Positions 17,556 through 26,527 of a stretch of DNA of 51,977 nucleotides are shown piece after piece. Position 1 is the first letter of the stretch, and every line of letters begins with the position of its first letter. A model generated the notes under the pieces. It was not told the DNA's origin and did no database searches. It was given only the letters and a program-made list of their open reading frames with translations. Source of the stretch: Bacteroidota bacterium (lineage in GTDB: Bacteria; Bacteroidota; Bacteroidia; Palsa-948); assembly GCA_016213435.1 (NCBI GenBank), contig JACRAL010000001.1, forward strand, positions 1 through 51,977. Direction: 5' to 3'. The position numbers were made by a program, and so were the translations under genes.

Positions 17556-18626
17556 TTATTTTTTCTTTTTTGTCCCGTAAAATTTAAGTTTGCCAACTTG
17601 CCCCTTTTCTTCTAATTCACCAGTCGGTGAAGTTGCTTTTTGTCCTTTGCTCACGATGTCTAAATATTTTTTCAGTAGTTTTTTTTGCTCCTCTGTTCCT
17701 TTGTCAAGAGTTTGCTTTATTTCATAGTCAAAAGCTTTCACAAACAAAGTATCATTACCAAAAGAACCAAAGCACGAAATTTTTTGCTCGGTTAAATTTC
17801 CTTTACTGAATGTATAAAATTGAGGTCGATAAGTGAATGAGTGTGTGTCCCATTGGTAATTTACACCATCATTGTCTCCTTTTACAAGTGAAATATCTTC
17901 GTGTCTTTCCCAAGGAGCATCATTTTCATAAACTGCGCCAGGGAAAAAATTGTAATTATAAGTCACCCATAGTTCATCAGCAGTAGCACAGTTAAATTTG
18001 AAATTCATTTCTACTGTCTGGTTTAAATATAGTCCCCAACCAGAAATTCTTGCTTCGTGAATCAGTTCAAGGCAGTGATAAACTTTACTGTTTATCAGTT
18101 TGTAAAAATGATATGAGTCTGAATAAATTCCGGAGCCACGTTCATTCAGCCACCTGATATAAAATGTTTTGTTTGCAGAAAAAATATTTGCTACTTGAAG
18201 TTCTGGTGAATTATAGAACATGTAGAACGGCTCATAGTAAATCAAATACCAAGAGTCATCAATCTTTTTGAATACTGCAAGTGTCGGGTCATTTTCTGAC
18301 CAACCGAAAAGTCCAATCATTTCTTCTAACGGGTCACTATCAAGATTTACAAACATTGGATTGAAAATGCCACCGCTCTTGTGATGATCTTCTTTTGAAC
18401 CTACAAGGGTGTCGGGCTTGATAAAATTTTCAAACTCTTTTAAGAGTGTCGAGTTGTTTTGCTTGAAGTCGTACTTGTGAACTTTCTCAATCCACTCTGT
18501 CGAAATTTTTATTTTCACATTTCTGTCGGTCTGTGAAAAACTTTGTACGAAAGTAAGTGATAGAAAAATAAAAATTATTGTTTGTCGGGTCAATTTATTG
18601 TCGGGTTTTAAAATGGTTGCTAACAA
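17556..18626 (-). CDS. Unrecognised exported protein, 356 residues
   Basis: An N-terminal hydrophobic stretch (TIIFIFLSLTFVQSFSQ) looks like a signal peptide, so the protein is probably periplasmic or surface-exposed. The remainder is rich in aromatic residues, with a segment NLDSDPLEEMIGLFGW that recalls calcium-binding or FG-GAP-like loops, and a lysine-rich end (KLKFYGTKKKK). I do not recognise a family. The longest start overlaps the rpiB stop by 7 bases on the same strand. The pentamer CCGAC/GTCGG recurs at least six times in and beside the gene (for example near 17507, 18289, 18411, 18525, 18586 and 18600), unlike its neighbours. This suggests a separately acquired gene. Confidence 0.65.
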   Translation of the reverse strand: MLATILKPDNKLTRQTIIFIFLSLTFVQSFSQTDRNVKIKISTEWIEKVHKYDFKQNNSTLLKEFENFIKPDTLVGSKEDHHKSGGIFNPMFVNLDSDPLEEMIGLFGWSENDPTLAVFKKIDDSWYLIYYEPFYMFYNSPELQVANIFSANKTFYIRWLNERGSGIYSDSYHFYKLINSKVYHCLELIHEARISGWGLYLNQTVEMNFKFNCATADELWVTYNYNFFPGAVYENDAPWERHEDISLVKGDNDGVNYQWDTHSFTYRPQFYTFSKGNLTEQKISCFGSFGNDTLFVKAFDYEIKQTLDKGTEEQKKLLKKYLDIVSKGQKATSPTGELEEKGQVGKLKFYGTKKKK

Positions 18627-19048
18627 TTAATCTTCTTCACTCTTCCCTCATGTCTTCCTCCTTCAAACGGAGTGGAGAGAAAAATATCCAGACATTTTTT
18701 TGCTTCTGTTTCTTCAATAAAGCGTGCAGGCAGTGTCAGGATATTTGCATCGTTGTGTTGGCGAGAGAGTTTTGCAATTTCAGAAGACCAGCAAAGTGCT
18801 GCGCGTATGCCTGCATGTTTGTTGGCAGTCATGTTTATTCCGTTTCCGCTTCCGCACATGAGCAAACCAAAGTCGGATTCTTTTTTTTCTACTGCACTGG
18901 CAACAGGATGTGCGAAGTCGGGATAGTCAACGCTTTGTTCGGAATGACAACCAAAATCTTTTACTTCAATTCCTTTCTCCAGTAAATATTTTTTCAGTTT
19001 CTCTTTGAGAGAAAATCCTGCGTGGTCAGCGCCAAGGGCGAGTTTCAT
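18620..19048 (-). CDS. rpiB: Ribose-5-phosphate isomerase B
   Basis: The 142-residue protein matches RpiB along its length. It has GADHAGF at the N-terminus (D8, H9), DYPDFAHPVA, and the active-site segment MCGSGNGINM with C65 as the likely catalytic base. The C-terminus FEGGRHEGRVKKI is typical. It interconverts ribose 5-phosphate and ribulose 5-phosphate in the pentose phosphate pathway. The start ATG is directly preceded by four heptamers of a TTAAAC-type unit, so its leader is repeat-derived. hmgA lies 71 bases upstream on the same strand and carries the same type of leader. Confidence 0.95.
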   Translation of the reverse strand: MKLALGADHAGFSLKEKLKKYLLEKGIEVKDFGCHSEQSVDYPDFAHPVASAVEKKESDFGLLMCGSGNGINMTANKHAGIRAALCWSSEIAKLSRQHNDANILTLPARFIEETEAKKCLDIFLSTPFEGGRHEGRVKKINC

Positions 19049-19076
19049 GTTTAAGGTTTAAAGTTTCAAGTTTGTG
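19049..19076 (-). repeat. Heptamer x4 directly upstream of rpiB
   Basis: On the minus strand the four units are CACAAAC, TTGAAAC, TTTAAAC and CTTAAAC, and the last abuts the rpiB ATG. The consensus is NTTAAAC. The same unit type, in the same orientation to the gene, precedes hmgA at 20296-20323. Confidence 0.85.
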
Positions 19077-19088
19077 TTTGCTTTTGTT

Positions 19089-19130
19089 CCCTTTCCTTGG
19101 GGAGAGGGTTAGGGTGGGGTCATTCCACCC
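19089..19130. repeat. GC-rich palindromic dispersed element overlapping the hmgA stop
   Basis: The segment contains CCCTTTCCTTGGGGAGAGGG followed by TTAGGGTGGGGT. It has the layout of the elements at 21335, 35061 and 38934: a pyrimidine arm, a TT-containing loop, a purine arm, then a GGGTGGGG-like tail. The hmgA stop codon (19120-19122, minus strand) lies inside it. Confidence 0.7.
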
Positions 19131-20289
19131 AACTCTTATAATAGTTCCCGTCATCAATTTTCATTGCAGCTTCCGTTACCATAAACGGACGGAAAGTGTC
19201 CACCATCACGGCAAGTTCCTTCGTTTCTTTTTGTCCGATGCTTCGTTCCATCGCGCCCGGTGCCGGACCATGAGGAATTCCTTTGGGATGTAACGTGATA
19301 TGTCCCTGCTTTATATCATTGCGGCTCATAAAATCTCCGTCCACATAATAAAGCACTTCGTCCGAATCAATGTTGCTGTGCTGGTATGGAGCGGGAATAG
19401 ATTTCGGATGATAATCATACAAGCGCGGACAGAAAGAGCAAACCACAAAAGTATTCGTCTCGAATGTCTGATGAATAGGCGGAGGCAAATGCACACGTCC
19501 TGTTATCGGTTCAAAATTGTGAATGGAAAATCCGTAGGGAAAATTATATCCGTCCCAGCCCACCACATCAAAAGGATGCGAAGCGAAAATTACTTCATGG
19601 ATCACCCCTTCTTTTTTAATTTTCATTAAAAAATTCCCCTTGCGGTCGTAAGTCTCCAGATTTTTCGGAAGTTTCAGATCTCGTTCGCAGAAAGGAGAAT
19701 GTTCCAGCAGCTGACCGAAATGATTTCTGTATCTCTTGGGAGTATAGATGGGAGAAAAAGATTCAAGGTAAAGTAAACGATTTTCTTTCGTATCAAAATC
19801 GATTTGATAGATCATTCCGCGAGGGATGATGAGATAATCTCCGTACTCAAACTTTATATTGCCCAGAAAAGTTCTGAGTGTTCCGCTTCCTTTATGAATG
19901 AAAAGCATTTCATCGGCATCGGCATTCTTGTAGAAATAACTTTTCAAAGATTTTCTCGGAGCGGCAAGGCCAAGATACACATCACTGTTCACCAGAAGAG
20001 CTGTTCTGCTTTCCAGAAAATCGTCTTTCGGCTCAACCTGAAATCCATCGAGAAGCCGCGCCTTGATATTTTTCTGTATAGCGATCTTTGGCTCCACGCT
20101 GTACGACTTTACAATTTCTTTCACCATCGTTGGGCGATGCGTGTGATAGAGCAAAGACGACATTCCTGAAAATCCTTCCGTGCCGAACAATTGTTCGTAG
20201 TAATAGGGATGACCTTTCTTTCCTTTCGGATTAGCAAATTGTGTGTGACGTTTCTGAGGAATTTTTCCGAGTTTGTAGTAAATGGGCAT
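19120..20289 (-). CDS. hmgA: Homogentisate 1,2-dioxygenase
   Basis: The 389-residue protein opens with MPIYYKLGKIPQKRHTQF and matches homogentisate dioxygenases, which cleave the homogentisate ring with a non-haem iron during tyrosine and phenylalanine breakdown. The conserved iron-site region appears in the C-terminal cupin: HLPPPIHQTFE, then NIDSDEVLYYVDGDF, then HITLHPKGIPHGP. These hold the expected His and Glu ligands. No other tyrosine-degradation gene (hppD or a fumarylacetoacetase) is in the window. The ATG at 20289 has four TTAAAC-type heptamers 6 bases upstream. The stop lies inside a dispersed GC-rich repeat. Confidence 0.92.
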   Translation of the reverse strand: MPIYYKLGKIPQKRHTQFANPKGKKGHPYYYEQLFGTEGFSGMSSLLYHTHRPTMVKEIVKSYSVEPKIAIQKNIKARLLDGFQVEPKDDFLESRTALLVNSDVYLGLAAPRKSLKSYFYKNADADEMLFIHKGSGTLRTFLGNIKFEYGDYLIIPRGMIYQIDFDTKENRLLYLESFSPIYTPKRYRNHFGQLLEHSPFCERDLKLPKNLETYDRKGNFLMKIKKEGVIHEVIFASHPFDVVGWDGYNFPYGFSIHNFEPITGRVHLPPPIHQTFETNTFVVCSFCPRLYDYHPKSIPAPYQHSNIDSDEVLYYVDGDFMSRNDIKQGHITLHPKGIPHGPAPGAMERSIGQKETKELAVMVDTFRPFMVTEAAMKIDDGNYYKSWVE

Positions 20290-20295
20290 CTGGTA

Positions 20296-20323
20296 GTTTA
20301 AAGTTTAATGTTTAACGTTTAGC
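20296..20323 (-). repeat. Heptamer x4 upstream of hmgA
   Basis: On the minus strand the units are GCTAAAC, GTTAAAC, ATTAAAC and TTTAAAC, ending 6 bases before the hmgA ATG. Three of the four are exactly NTTAAAC. This matches the rpiB leader repeat at 19049-19076 in unit, copy number and orientation. Confidence 0.9.
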
Positions 20324-20346
20324 AGCCAATACGAAATTACAATAAT

Positions 20347-22467
20347 TTATTTTGTTTCCACCCAATCACCATTCGACTTGATCAACTCAATCAACTCATC
20401 CACTGCTGTCTCTGCAGTAATATTTTTTTTCACCACTTCTTTTCCTTTGTACAAAGTGATCTTTCCAACGCTCGTTCCCACATAGCCGTAATCTGCATCC
20501 GCCATTTCACCGGGACCATTCACAATGCATCCCATAATTCCGATCTTCACGCCTTTGAGATGCGAAGTGCGTGCACGGATTTTCGCAGTAGTTTCCTGCA
20601 AGTCAAAAAGTGTTCTGCCGCAGGATGGACAGGAAATGTATTCTGTTTTTGAAATGCGTGTGCGTGTTGCCTGAAGAATACCGAATGCTGTAGAATTGGT
20701 TGCCCCCCGCCCTAAAGGGATCTGTTGTTTACTGCCGGCAATAGTACTGTTTTCTTTTTCAGTATTTCTCCCTTTAGGGTAGGGGTAACTTATCCAAACA
20801 CCATCTCCAAATCCGTCAAGCAGCAATCCTCCAAAATCTGTGGAAGAATAGAGTTGAAATTTTTCTTCAGATATATCTTTGTAGGTTCTTTTTATGATAA
20901 CAGGAATTTTTAACCCCTTTCCCTTGTCGGGAGAGTCGGAGAGGGGTGACATTAATTCAAAAAACATTCTGCGCTGTTCCGCCATACTGTGTTCATTATT
21001 CGTTTCAAAAATCAAAACCAAAGTAGAATCCGGATTTTGGATTTTAGATTTTAGATTTTTTAGGCTGTCTTGGTCAACAGAAACAAAATTTAATTCCTTT
21101 GATCTTTCCTCCATTGAAAAATATTCTTCACCACAAAAAAGAGGATACGCGCGGGTTTTGTTTTTCAGCTTTGAAAATGTTTTTGCATTATATATCAAAC
21201 CAAGCGTTCCCGGAATTTCAAAATCAATTTCATTATTGCCCAGATAAATATAATCGCAGGCTTGATCCGATAGATTCCATTTATCAAACTTTTCAGAATA
21301 ATTGTATCCTACAGCACCAAAACTTGCAGGAGTAACTCTCCCCTCTCTTTGGGGAGATGGGATGGGGGAGAGGTCAGAAAAATCCGCCACCACCCTCGGT
21401 ACATTATATCCTCCAATATTTACGACAGGTGCAGTTTCTCTTCTTCTATATTCAAAAGGAGAATATGAAAGTTTTGATACTTGTCCATCTGCCATCTGCC
21501 ATCTGCCATCTGCCATCTTTCTTTTAGAATATCTTTCAATCAAATTTTTCGCCACCGGAATTTCAAATTCCGGCTCTTCGGTGAGAGAAACGCGGATGGT
21601 ATCACCCAAACCATCTTCCAATAATGTTCCGATGCCTACTGCAGATTTAATTCTTCCATCTTCTCCATCCCCTGCTTCGGTAACCCCAAGATGAAGGGGG
21701 TAATTTCTATCTGTTTCCAACATCTTATGTACAAGCAAGCGATACGCCTGCACCATCACCTGCGTATTGCTGGCTTTCATGGAAAGCACGATGTCAAAAT
21801 AGTTGACTTCCTCGCAGATGCGCAGGAACTCCAGTGCGCTTTCCACCATTCCGAGCGGAGTATCGCCATAACGGCTGAGAATTCTGTCTGACAATGAACC
21901 GTGATTGGTTCCGATGCGCATTGCAGTTCCGTTCTCTTTGCAGATTTTTATCAGCGGAAGAAACCGCTCGCGGATTCTTTCTAATTCCTCATCATAACTT
22001 TTATCGGTGTATTCAATATGTTCAAATTTTTTTCTATCGGCATAATTGCCGGGGTTCACCCTTACTTTTTCTACAATGCCTGCGGCAAGTTCTGCCGCAT
22101 TGGGAGTAAAATGAATATCGGCACAAATGGGAGTGTTATATCCGCGTTTGCGCAATTCATTTTTTATGTTCTCAAGATTTTTTGCTTCGTTGATGCTGGG
22201 AGCCGTGATGCGCACCAGCTCACATCCTGCTTCGATCATGCGGATGCTTTGTTCAACGGTTTTGATGGTATCCATCGTGTCAGTCGTGGTCATGGACTGA
22301 ATGCGGATGGGATTAGTACCGCCAATTCTCAACTCACCCACTTTTACTTCCCGAGTTTTTAGGCGGGAATATTCAAACAAAGAATTGCAGTATATGTTCT
22401 TTAAGATATTGGATGTTGGATGTTGGATATTGGATGGCACAGATATTTTTAAATATGAAATGAACAA
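20347..22467 (-). CDS. ispG: 4-hydroxy-3-methylbut-2-enyl diphosphate synthase, long form with repeat-derived insertions
   Basis: IspG (GcpE) makes HMBPP in the MEP isoprenoid pathway using a [4Fe-4S] cluster. The N-terminal barrel shows KTREVKVGELRIGG, PIRIQSMTTTDTMDT and CADIHFTPNAA. The C-terminal cluster domain shows SCPSCGRTLFDLQ and GCIVNGPGEMADADYG. The length (706 residues) and the domain inserted between the two halves fit the Bacteroidota/Chlamydia long type. Four stretches look foreign and are encoded by DNA repeats: residues about 316-327 (KMADGRWQMADG), 364-377, 505-518 and 560-588. A further heptamer array encodes residues about 11-21. The start is unclear: in frame there is TTG at 22467 and GTG at 22440, but no ATG before the conserved YCNSL. 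Confidence 0.92.
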   Translation of the reverse strand: MFISYLKISVPSNIQHPTSNILKNIYCNSLFEYSRLKTREVKVGELRIGGTNPIRIQSMTTTDTMDTIKTVEQSIRMIEAGCELVRITAPSINEAKNLENIKNELRKRGYNTPICADIHFTPNAAELAAGIVEKVRVNPGNYADRKKFEHIEYTDKSYDEELERIRERFLPLIKICKENGTAMRIGTNHGSLSDRILSRYGDTPLGMVESALEFLRICEEVNYFDIVLSMKASNTQVMVQAYRLLVHKMLETDRNYPLHLGVTEAGDGEDGRIKSAVGIGTLLEDGLGDTIRVSLTEEPEFEIPVAKNLIERYSKRKMADGRWQMADGQVSKLSYSPFEYRRRETAPVVNIGGYNVPRVVADFSDLSPIPSPQREGRVTPASFGAVGYNYSEKFDKWNLSDQACDYIYLGNNEIDFEIPGTLGLIYNAKTFSKLKNKTRAYPLFCGEEYFSMEERSKELNFVSVDQDSLKNLKSKIQNPDSTLVLIFETNNEHSMAEQRRMFFELMSPLSDSPDKGKGLKIPVIIKRTYKDISEEKFQLYSSTDFGGLLLDGFGDGVWISYPYPKGRNTEKENSTIAGSKQQIPLGRGATNSTAFGILQATRTRISKTEYISCPSCGRTLFDLQETTAKIRARTSHLKGVKIGIMGCIVNGPGEMADADYGYVGTSVGKITLYKGKEVVKKNITAETAVDELIELIKSNGDWVETK
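20702..20787. repeat. Inverted-arm palindromic element inside ispG
   Basis: The left arm ends CCCTAAAGGGA (to 20720) and the right arm begins TCCCTTTAGGG (from 20769). These 11-base arms are perfect complements, extended imperfectly by C-rich and G-rich flanks. On the ispG strand the element encodes about 29 residues between GDGVWIS and STAFGILQATRTR, where homologues are much shorter by family knowledge. The frame is kept. Confidence 0.75.
20912..20950. repeat. GC-rich palindromic element inside ispG (second copy)
   Basis: The segment reads ACCCCTTTCCCTTGTCGGGA followed by GAGTCGGAGAGGGGTGAC. It encodes SPLSDSPDKGKGL in frame, just before IPVIIKRTY. It has the same architecture as the element at 21335. 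Confidence 0.7.
21335..21375. repeat. GC-rich palindromic element inside ispG (third copy)
   Basis: CTCCCCTCTCTTTGGGGAG forms a hairpin-like core, followed by ATGGGATGGGGGAGAGGTC. On the gene strand it encodes LSPIPSPQREGRVTP in frame after VVADFSD. Confidence 0.75.
21485..21519. repeat. Heptamer array inside ispG
   Basis: Four perfect copies of CCATCTG are followed by CCATCTT, 35 bases in all. Read on the gene strand they encode the low-complexity peptide MADGRWQMADG. A 7-base unit shifts frame with each copy, so repeating peptide phases are expected. Confidence 0.95.
22406..22437. repeat. Heptamer x4 at the ispG start region
   Basis: The units are ATATTGG, ATGTTGG, ATGTTGG and ATATTGG, followed by a partial ATGG. 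The array lies between the candidate TTG/GTG starts and the conserved YCNSLFEYS segment. It therefore either forms part of the leader or encodes NIQHPTSNI. Confidence 0.95.
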
Positions 22468-22555
22468 TACAAACTTAATGAAAAATCACAAGGGAAAATT
22501 GCAGATTGAATTTCAATTTGTTTTTTGTGCATGTCTGATAATATGTAGTCATCTA

Positions 22556-23482
22556 CTACCTTTTACTTTTTATCCACGCATCTGCAAACACAACGACAAG
22601 AATAACCACAGCTCCAATGTAAAACGTAGGAGACATGATCTCGCTGCTTTTGAAAATAAAAAACGCAAACAATATTCCGTAAATAGTTTCAAGATTTAAG
22701 GTGAGCGACATGGTATAAGGGCTTATGTTTCTCAAAATAGCTACGCCTACAATAAAAGGAACGGTGGTGCACACAACAGCAAGCACTAAAAGATAAAACC
22801 AATCCTGCGCGCTGATGCCTGAAACAGTTGCCGTGCTCGGTTCCAGCGAGAAAAGAAAAATGGAGATACAAATCCAGCACCCGATCATCTCATAAACAGA
22901 AATTACATCTGCGCCAATATTTTTCCTGCTCATAATGCTGTTTGTCACCGTCATAATGGAATATGTGAGTGCAGAGCCAATTCCCAGCAGAATTCCCAGG
23001 GTGTATTTTGTTTCTACATTGAAGATCATGAGCAATGCGCCAATCACAACAAGTCCGAAAAAAATTTCATACCACAACACTTTTGTTTTATAAACAATGG
23101 GTTCTATCAGCGAGGTGAATAAAGTACCTGTGGAACAACAGGCGAGAGTAACAGAAACATTACTTGCTTTTACTGCACCGTAAAAACATATCCAGTGTAC
23201 GCCCACTATCAATCCGATACCAAGAAGCTGCAAAACAATTTTTCCTGAAGGAAAGAGCGGAGTTTTTTTATACAGCGCATACGCCAGTATGCCGATGAAT
23301 GCAATCATCACCCGAAGCCATATTAATTGCAGTGTGGGAAGTGTAATTATTTTTCCGAGTACTGCCGTCCAGCCCCAGATGAAAATAATTAAATGGAGGA
23401 GAAGTAAATTGCGGTTTTTAGGGTTCACAAACACAGAAAATTTCGTTAAATGTAGCATTAAGTTTTTTGTAACATTCATCAT
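22556..23482 (-). CDS. EamA-family (drug/metabolite superfamily) transporter
   Basis: The protein has up to 308 residues and about ten membrane helices in two related halves. The N-terminal half has [13 protein letters not shown] and the C-terminal half has [18 protein letters not shown], the paired signatures of EamA permeases of the inner membrane. Motifs [12 protein letters not shown] and [17 protein letters not shown] are typical. The substrate cannot be read from the sequence. The start is uncertain: the first 25 residues are not hydrophobic, and internal starts near MLHLTKFS or after VFVNPKNRN would give a more usual N-terminus. It is divergent from gcvP, with 75 bases between the longest start and the gcvP ATG. 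Confidence 0.85.
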   Translation of the reverse strand: MMNVTKNLMLHLTKFSVFVNPKNRNLLLLHLIIFIWGWTAVLGKIITLPTLQLIWLRVMIAFIGILAYALYKKTPLFPSGKIVLQLLGIGLIVGVHWICFYGAVKASNVSVTLACCSTGTLFTSLIEPIVYKTKVLWYEIFFGLVVIGALLMIFNVETKYTLGILLGIGSALTYSIMTVTNSIMSRKNIGADVISVYEMIGCWICISIFLFSLEPSTATVSGISAQDWFYLLVLAVVCTTVPFIVGVAILRNISPYTMSLTLNLETIYGILFAFFIFKSSEIMSPTFYIGAVVILVVVFADAWIKSKR

Positions 23483-23504
23483 TATTTCCCTGTCCTTTTG
23501 TTTT

Positions 23505-23513
23505 TATATTTGC
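23505..23513 (+). promoter_or_regulatory. Candidate -7 box for gcvP
   Basis: TATATTTGC matches the Bacteroidota -7 consensus TAnnTTTG, 44 bases before the gcvP ATG at 23558. I see no convincing -33 TTG at the usual spacing. Confidence 0.35.
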
Positions 23514-23557
23514 CCGTTTCTAGAAAATCGATTTATTCACTACTAATAAAAAAGTGT

Positions 23558-26458
23558 ATGGCATCTACTTCATTCGCATCGCGACACATCGGACCCAGAG
23601 AAAAAGACGTAACAACCATGCTTCAGAAAATTGGGGCATCTACGCTTGATGAACTCATCAACCAAACTATTCCTTCTAACATACGGCTGAAAAAACCGCT
23701 TAACCTTCCGGATGGCTTGAGCGAGTTCGAATATTTAAAAGAGCTGAAGAGTACCGCTTCGCGTAACAAGATATTCAAATCATATATCGGTCTCGGATAT
23801 TATAATTGCATCCTTCCTGCGGTGGTTCAGCGCAATGTTCTTGAAAATCCGGGATGGTACACCGCCTATACGCCTTATCAGGCAGAAATTTCTCAGGGAA
23901 GATTAGAAGCGCTTCTAAATTTTCAAACCATGGTGATAGACTTAACAGGTTTGCCGATTGCAAATGCATCGCTTTTAGATGAAGCAACCGCTGCCGCTGA
24001 AGCAATGCTTCTGTTTTATAATTCACGCCCGAAAACAAAATCTTCTGCAAATACTTTTTTTGTTTCCTCAGCATGTTTTCCGCAAACGATCGATGTGGTA
24101 AAAACCAGAGCATTACTTCTTGGAATAAAAATTGTCGTTGGAGATGTAAACCCTAAATCCTTAATCCCAAATTCTGAATCTATATTCGGTGCCCTCATTC
24201 AATATCCCGATACAAATGGAAATATTTCTGATTACAAAGAATTCGTAAATAAAATGCATGCTGCAAATGCATTTGTGGCAGTAGCTGCCGATCTGATGAG
24301 TCTGACTTTGCTTGTTCCTCCGGGAGAATGGGGTGCCGATGTGGTACTCGGCAATTCCCAGCGCTTTGGCGTTCCGATGGGATATGGTGGACCGCATGCA
24401 GCATTCTTCGCTACGAAAGAAGATTTCAAGCGTTCGTTGCCCGGCAGAATCATTGGCGTGTCAGTAGATTCATCCGGAAATCCTGCATTGCGTATGGCTT
24501 TGCAAACCCGGGAGCAACACATCCGGAGGGAAAAGGCGACTTCAAATATTTGTACTGCACAGGCGCTCCTCGCCATCATGGCAAGTATGTATGGAGTGTA
24601 TCACGGACCCAAAGGAGTGAAAGCCATCGCAGAAAAGATTCATCATCTCGCTTGCCAGGTTGCAGAACAATTGGAAAAACTCGGACTGAAAAATGACAAC
24701 AAATATTTCTTTGATACAATTTCGGTTTCTATTTCCGATAAAACCCTGATTCAAAAGATAAAAACGGTTTCAGAAGGAAAGCAGATTAATTTCAGGTATG
24801 ATGCACAGCTTGTTGCTATTGCGCTGGATGAAACTACCACGGGAAAAGATGCAAAAGAAATTGTTGAAGTTTTCGCAGAGGCGCTTGGGAAAAATGTTTC
24901 TGTTCCTGCTTTAAATGGTGAGACCAGTAAAAGTGTAATTAAAAATTCTTCTTTCAACCGCCAGTCGGCATTCATGACACATCCGACCTTCAATACCTAT
25001 CATTCTGAAACTGAAATGATGCGTTACATCAAGCGCTTGGAAAATAAAGATCTGTCACTCACTCATTCCATGATCTCTCTCGGTTCTTGCACCATGAAAC
25101 TCAATTCAGCATCCGAACTGTACCCGATCACATGGGCTGAGTTTGCGAACATTCATCCCTTTGTTCCTGCAGATCAGGCAGAAGGATATAAAATAGTAAT
25201 TAGCGAACTTGAGAAATTTCTTTGTGAGATCACGGGCTTCGCGGCCATTTCATTTCAGCCGAACAGCGGTGCTTCAGGTGAGTATGCCGGCTTACTCGTT
25301 ATTCAGGCGTACCATAGAAGCAAAGGCGATGCGCATAGAAATGTGGTGCTGATCCCTTCTTCCGCTCACGGAACAAATCCTGCGAGTGCGGCAATGGCTG
25401 GAATGGATATCATCATCGTGAAATGCGATGCTAATGGAAATGTGGATGTAAATGATCTGAAAGAAAAAGCGGAAAAACATAAAGTAAATCTTTCCTGTTT
25501 GATGGTTACTTATCCATCTACGCACGGAGTTTTTGAAGAAGCAATTACTGAAATTACAAACATCGTTCATCAAAATGGCGGACAGGTTTATATGGATGGA
25601 GCGAACATGAATGCGCAAGTGGGGATCACAAGTCCTGCAACTATTGGCGCGGATGTTTGCCATTTGAATCTTCATAAAACATTTGCAATTCCTCATGGAG
25701 GCGGAGGTCCAGGTGTTGGACCGATTGGAGTGGTGGCTCATCTTGTTCCGTTTTTACCTCAAGCTCCTTCCCTAAAGGGAGCAGATCATGGTTCTCTTCC
25801 TTTAGGGGTGGGGTCTGTATCCGCTGCTCCCTTTGGCAGTGCACTCATTCTTCTTATTTCTTACGGATATATAAAGATGCTTGGCAAGCAAGGTGTAACG
25901 GATGCAACACGCTATGCGATTTTGAATGCGAATTACATGAAAGATGTGCTGAAAAAATATTACCCTATATTATATGTAGGGAAGAATGGACGAGTTGCGC
26001 ACGAGATGATCTTGGATTGCGTGGAGATCAAACGTGCTTCGGGTGTAGAGGTGGGCGACATTGCCAAGCGCCTTATGGATTACGGATTTCATGCTCCCAC
26101 CGTTTCATTCCCTGTACATGATTCGCTCATGGTGGAACCTACCGAAAGCGAATCGCTGGAAGAACTTGATAAGTTTTGCGATGCCCTCATTTCTATTCGA
26201 AAAGAGATAGAAGAGGTTATTTCTAAAAAGGAAGATGCTGCAGATAATGTTCTGAAGAATGCGCCACACACTGCCAAAGCGTTGATTGCCGATAATTGGA
26301 AACATGCATATGCCCGCGAGAAAGCCGCATACCCTTTAAAATGGGTTCGCGAAAATAAATTCTGGCCTTCAGTTGGAAAAATAGATAATGCACATGGCGA
26401 CAGAAACCTGATTTGTGCTTGTTCCCCGATTGAAGAATATGAAAAAGAAATTGCATGA
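23558..26458 (+). CDS. gcvP: Glycine dehydrogenase (decarboxylating), P-protein
   Basis: This 966-residue single-chain P-protein of the glycine cleavage system decarboxylates glycine with PLP and passes the methylamine to lipoyl H-protein. The ATG at 23558 ([15 protein letters not shown]) is preferred because FxxRHIGP is the conserved family start; the longer frame from 23498 adds a non-conserved tail. The C-terminal half holds the PLP site [16 protein letters not shown] with K707. Both the N-terminal ([14 protein letters not shown]) and C-terminal ([13 protein letters not shown]) halves are complete. Residues about 735-752 ([18 protein letters not shown]) replace the usual loop after HLVPFLP and are encoded by a dispersed palindromic repeat. 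The gcvT and gcvH genes are not in the window. Confidence 0.96.
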   Translation: MASTSFASRHIGPREKDVTTMLQKIGASTLDELINQTIPSNIRLKKPLNLPDGLSEFEYLKELKSTASRNKIFKSYIGLGYYNCILPAVVQRNVLENPGWYTAYTPYQAEISQGRLEALLNFQTMVIDLTGLPIANASLLDEATAAAEAMLLFYNSRPKTKSSANTFFVSSACFPQTIDVVKTRALLLGIKIVVGDVNPKSLIPNSESIFGALIQYPDTNGNISDYKEFVNKMHAANAFVAVAADLMSLTLLVPPGEWGADVVLGNSQRFGVPMGYGGPHAAFFATKEDFKRSLPGRIIGVSVDSSGNPALRMALQTREQHIRREKATSNICTAQALLAIMASMYGVYHGPKGVKAIAEKIHHLACQVAEQLEKLGLKNDNKYFFDTISVSISDKTLIQKIKTVSEGKQINFRYDAQLVAIALDETTTGKDAKEIVEVFAEALGKNVSVPALNGETSKSVIKNSSFNRQSAFMTHPTFNTYHSETEMMRYIKRLENKDLSLTHSMISLGSCTMKLNSASELYPITWAEFANIHPFVPADQAEGYKIVISELEKFLCEITGFAAISFQPNSGASGEYAGLLVIQAYHRSKGDAHRNVVLIPSSAHGTNPASAAMAGMDIIIVKCDANGNVDVNDLKEKAEKHKVNLSCLMVTYPSTHGVFEEAITEITNIVHQNGGQVYMDGANMNAQVGITSPATIGADVCHLNLHKTFAIPHGGGGPGVGPIGVVAHLVPFLPQAPSLKGADHGSLPLGVGSVSAAPFGSALILLISYGYIKMLGKQGVTDATRYAILNANYMKDVLKKYYPILYVGKNGRVAHEMILDCVEIKRASGVEVGDIAKRLMDYGFHAPTVSFPVHDSLMVEPTESESLEELDKFCDALISIRKEIEEVISKKEDAADNVLKNAPHTAKALIADNWKHAYAREKAAYPLKWVRENKFWPSVGKIDNAHGDRNLICACSPIEEYEKEIA
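25763..25815. repeat. Palindromic dispersed element inside gcvP
   Basis: CTCCTTCCCTAAAGGGAG is followed, 10 bases later, by CTCTTCCTTTAGGGGTGGGG. The CCCTAAAGGG/CCTTTAGGGG arrangement parallels the element at 20702-20787 in ispG. It is read through in frame in a surface-loop position of the P-protein. Confidence 0.7.
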
Positions 26459-26478
26459 TCTCCTATAGAGAAAAGTTT

Positions 26479-26487
26479 TACATTTGC
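26479..26487 (+). promoter_or_regulatory. Candidate -7 box for the type A-sorted protein gene
   Basis: TACATTTGC matches TAnnTTTG and lies 41 bases before the ATG at 26528. No clear -33 element is present at the usual distance. Confidence 0.4.
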
Positions 26488-26527
26488 AAAGCAGCTTTTA
26501 AACATATAACTAATATCTAAGTTTATT

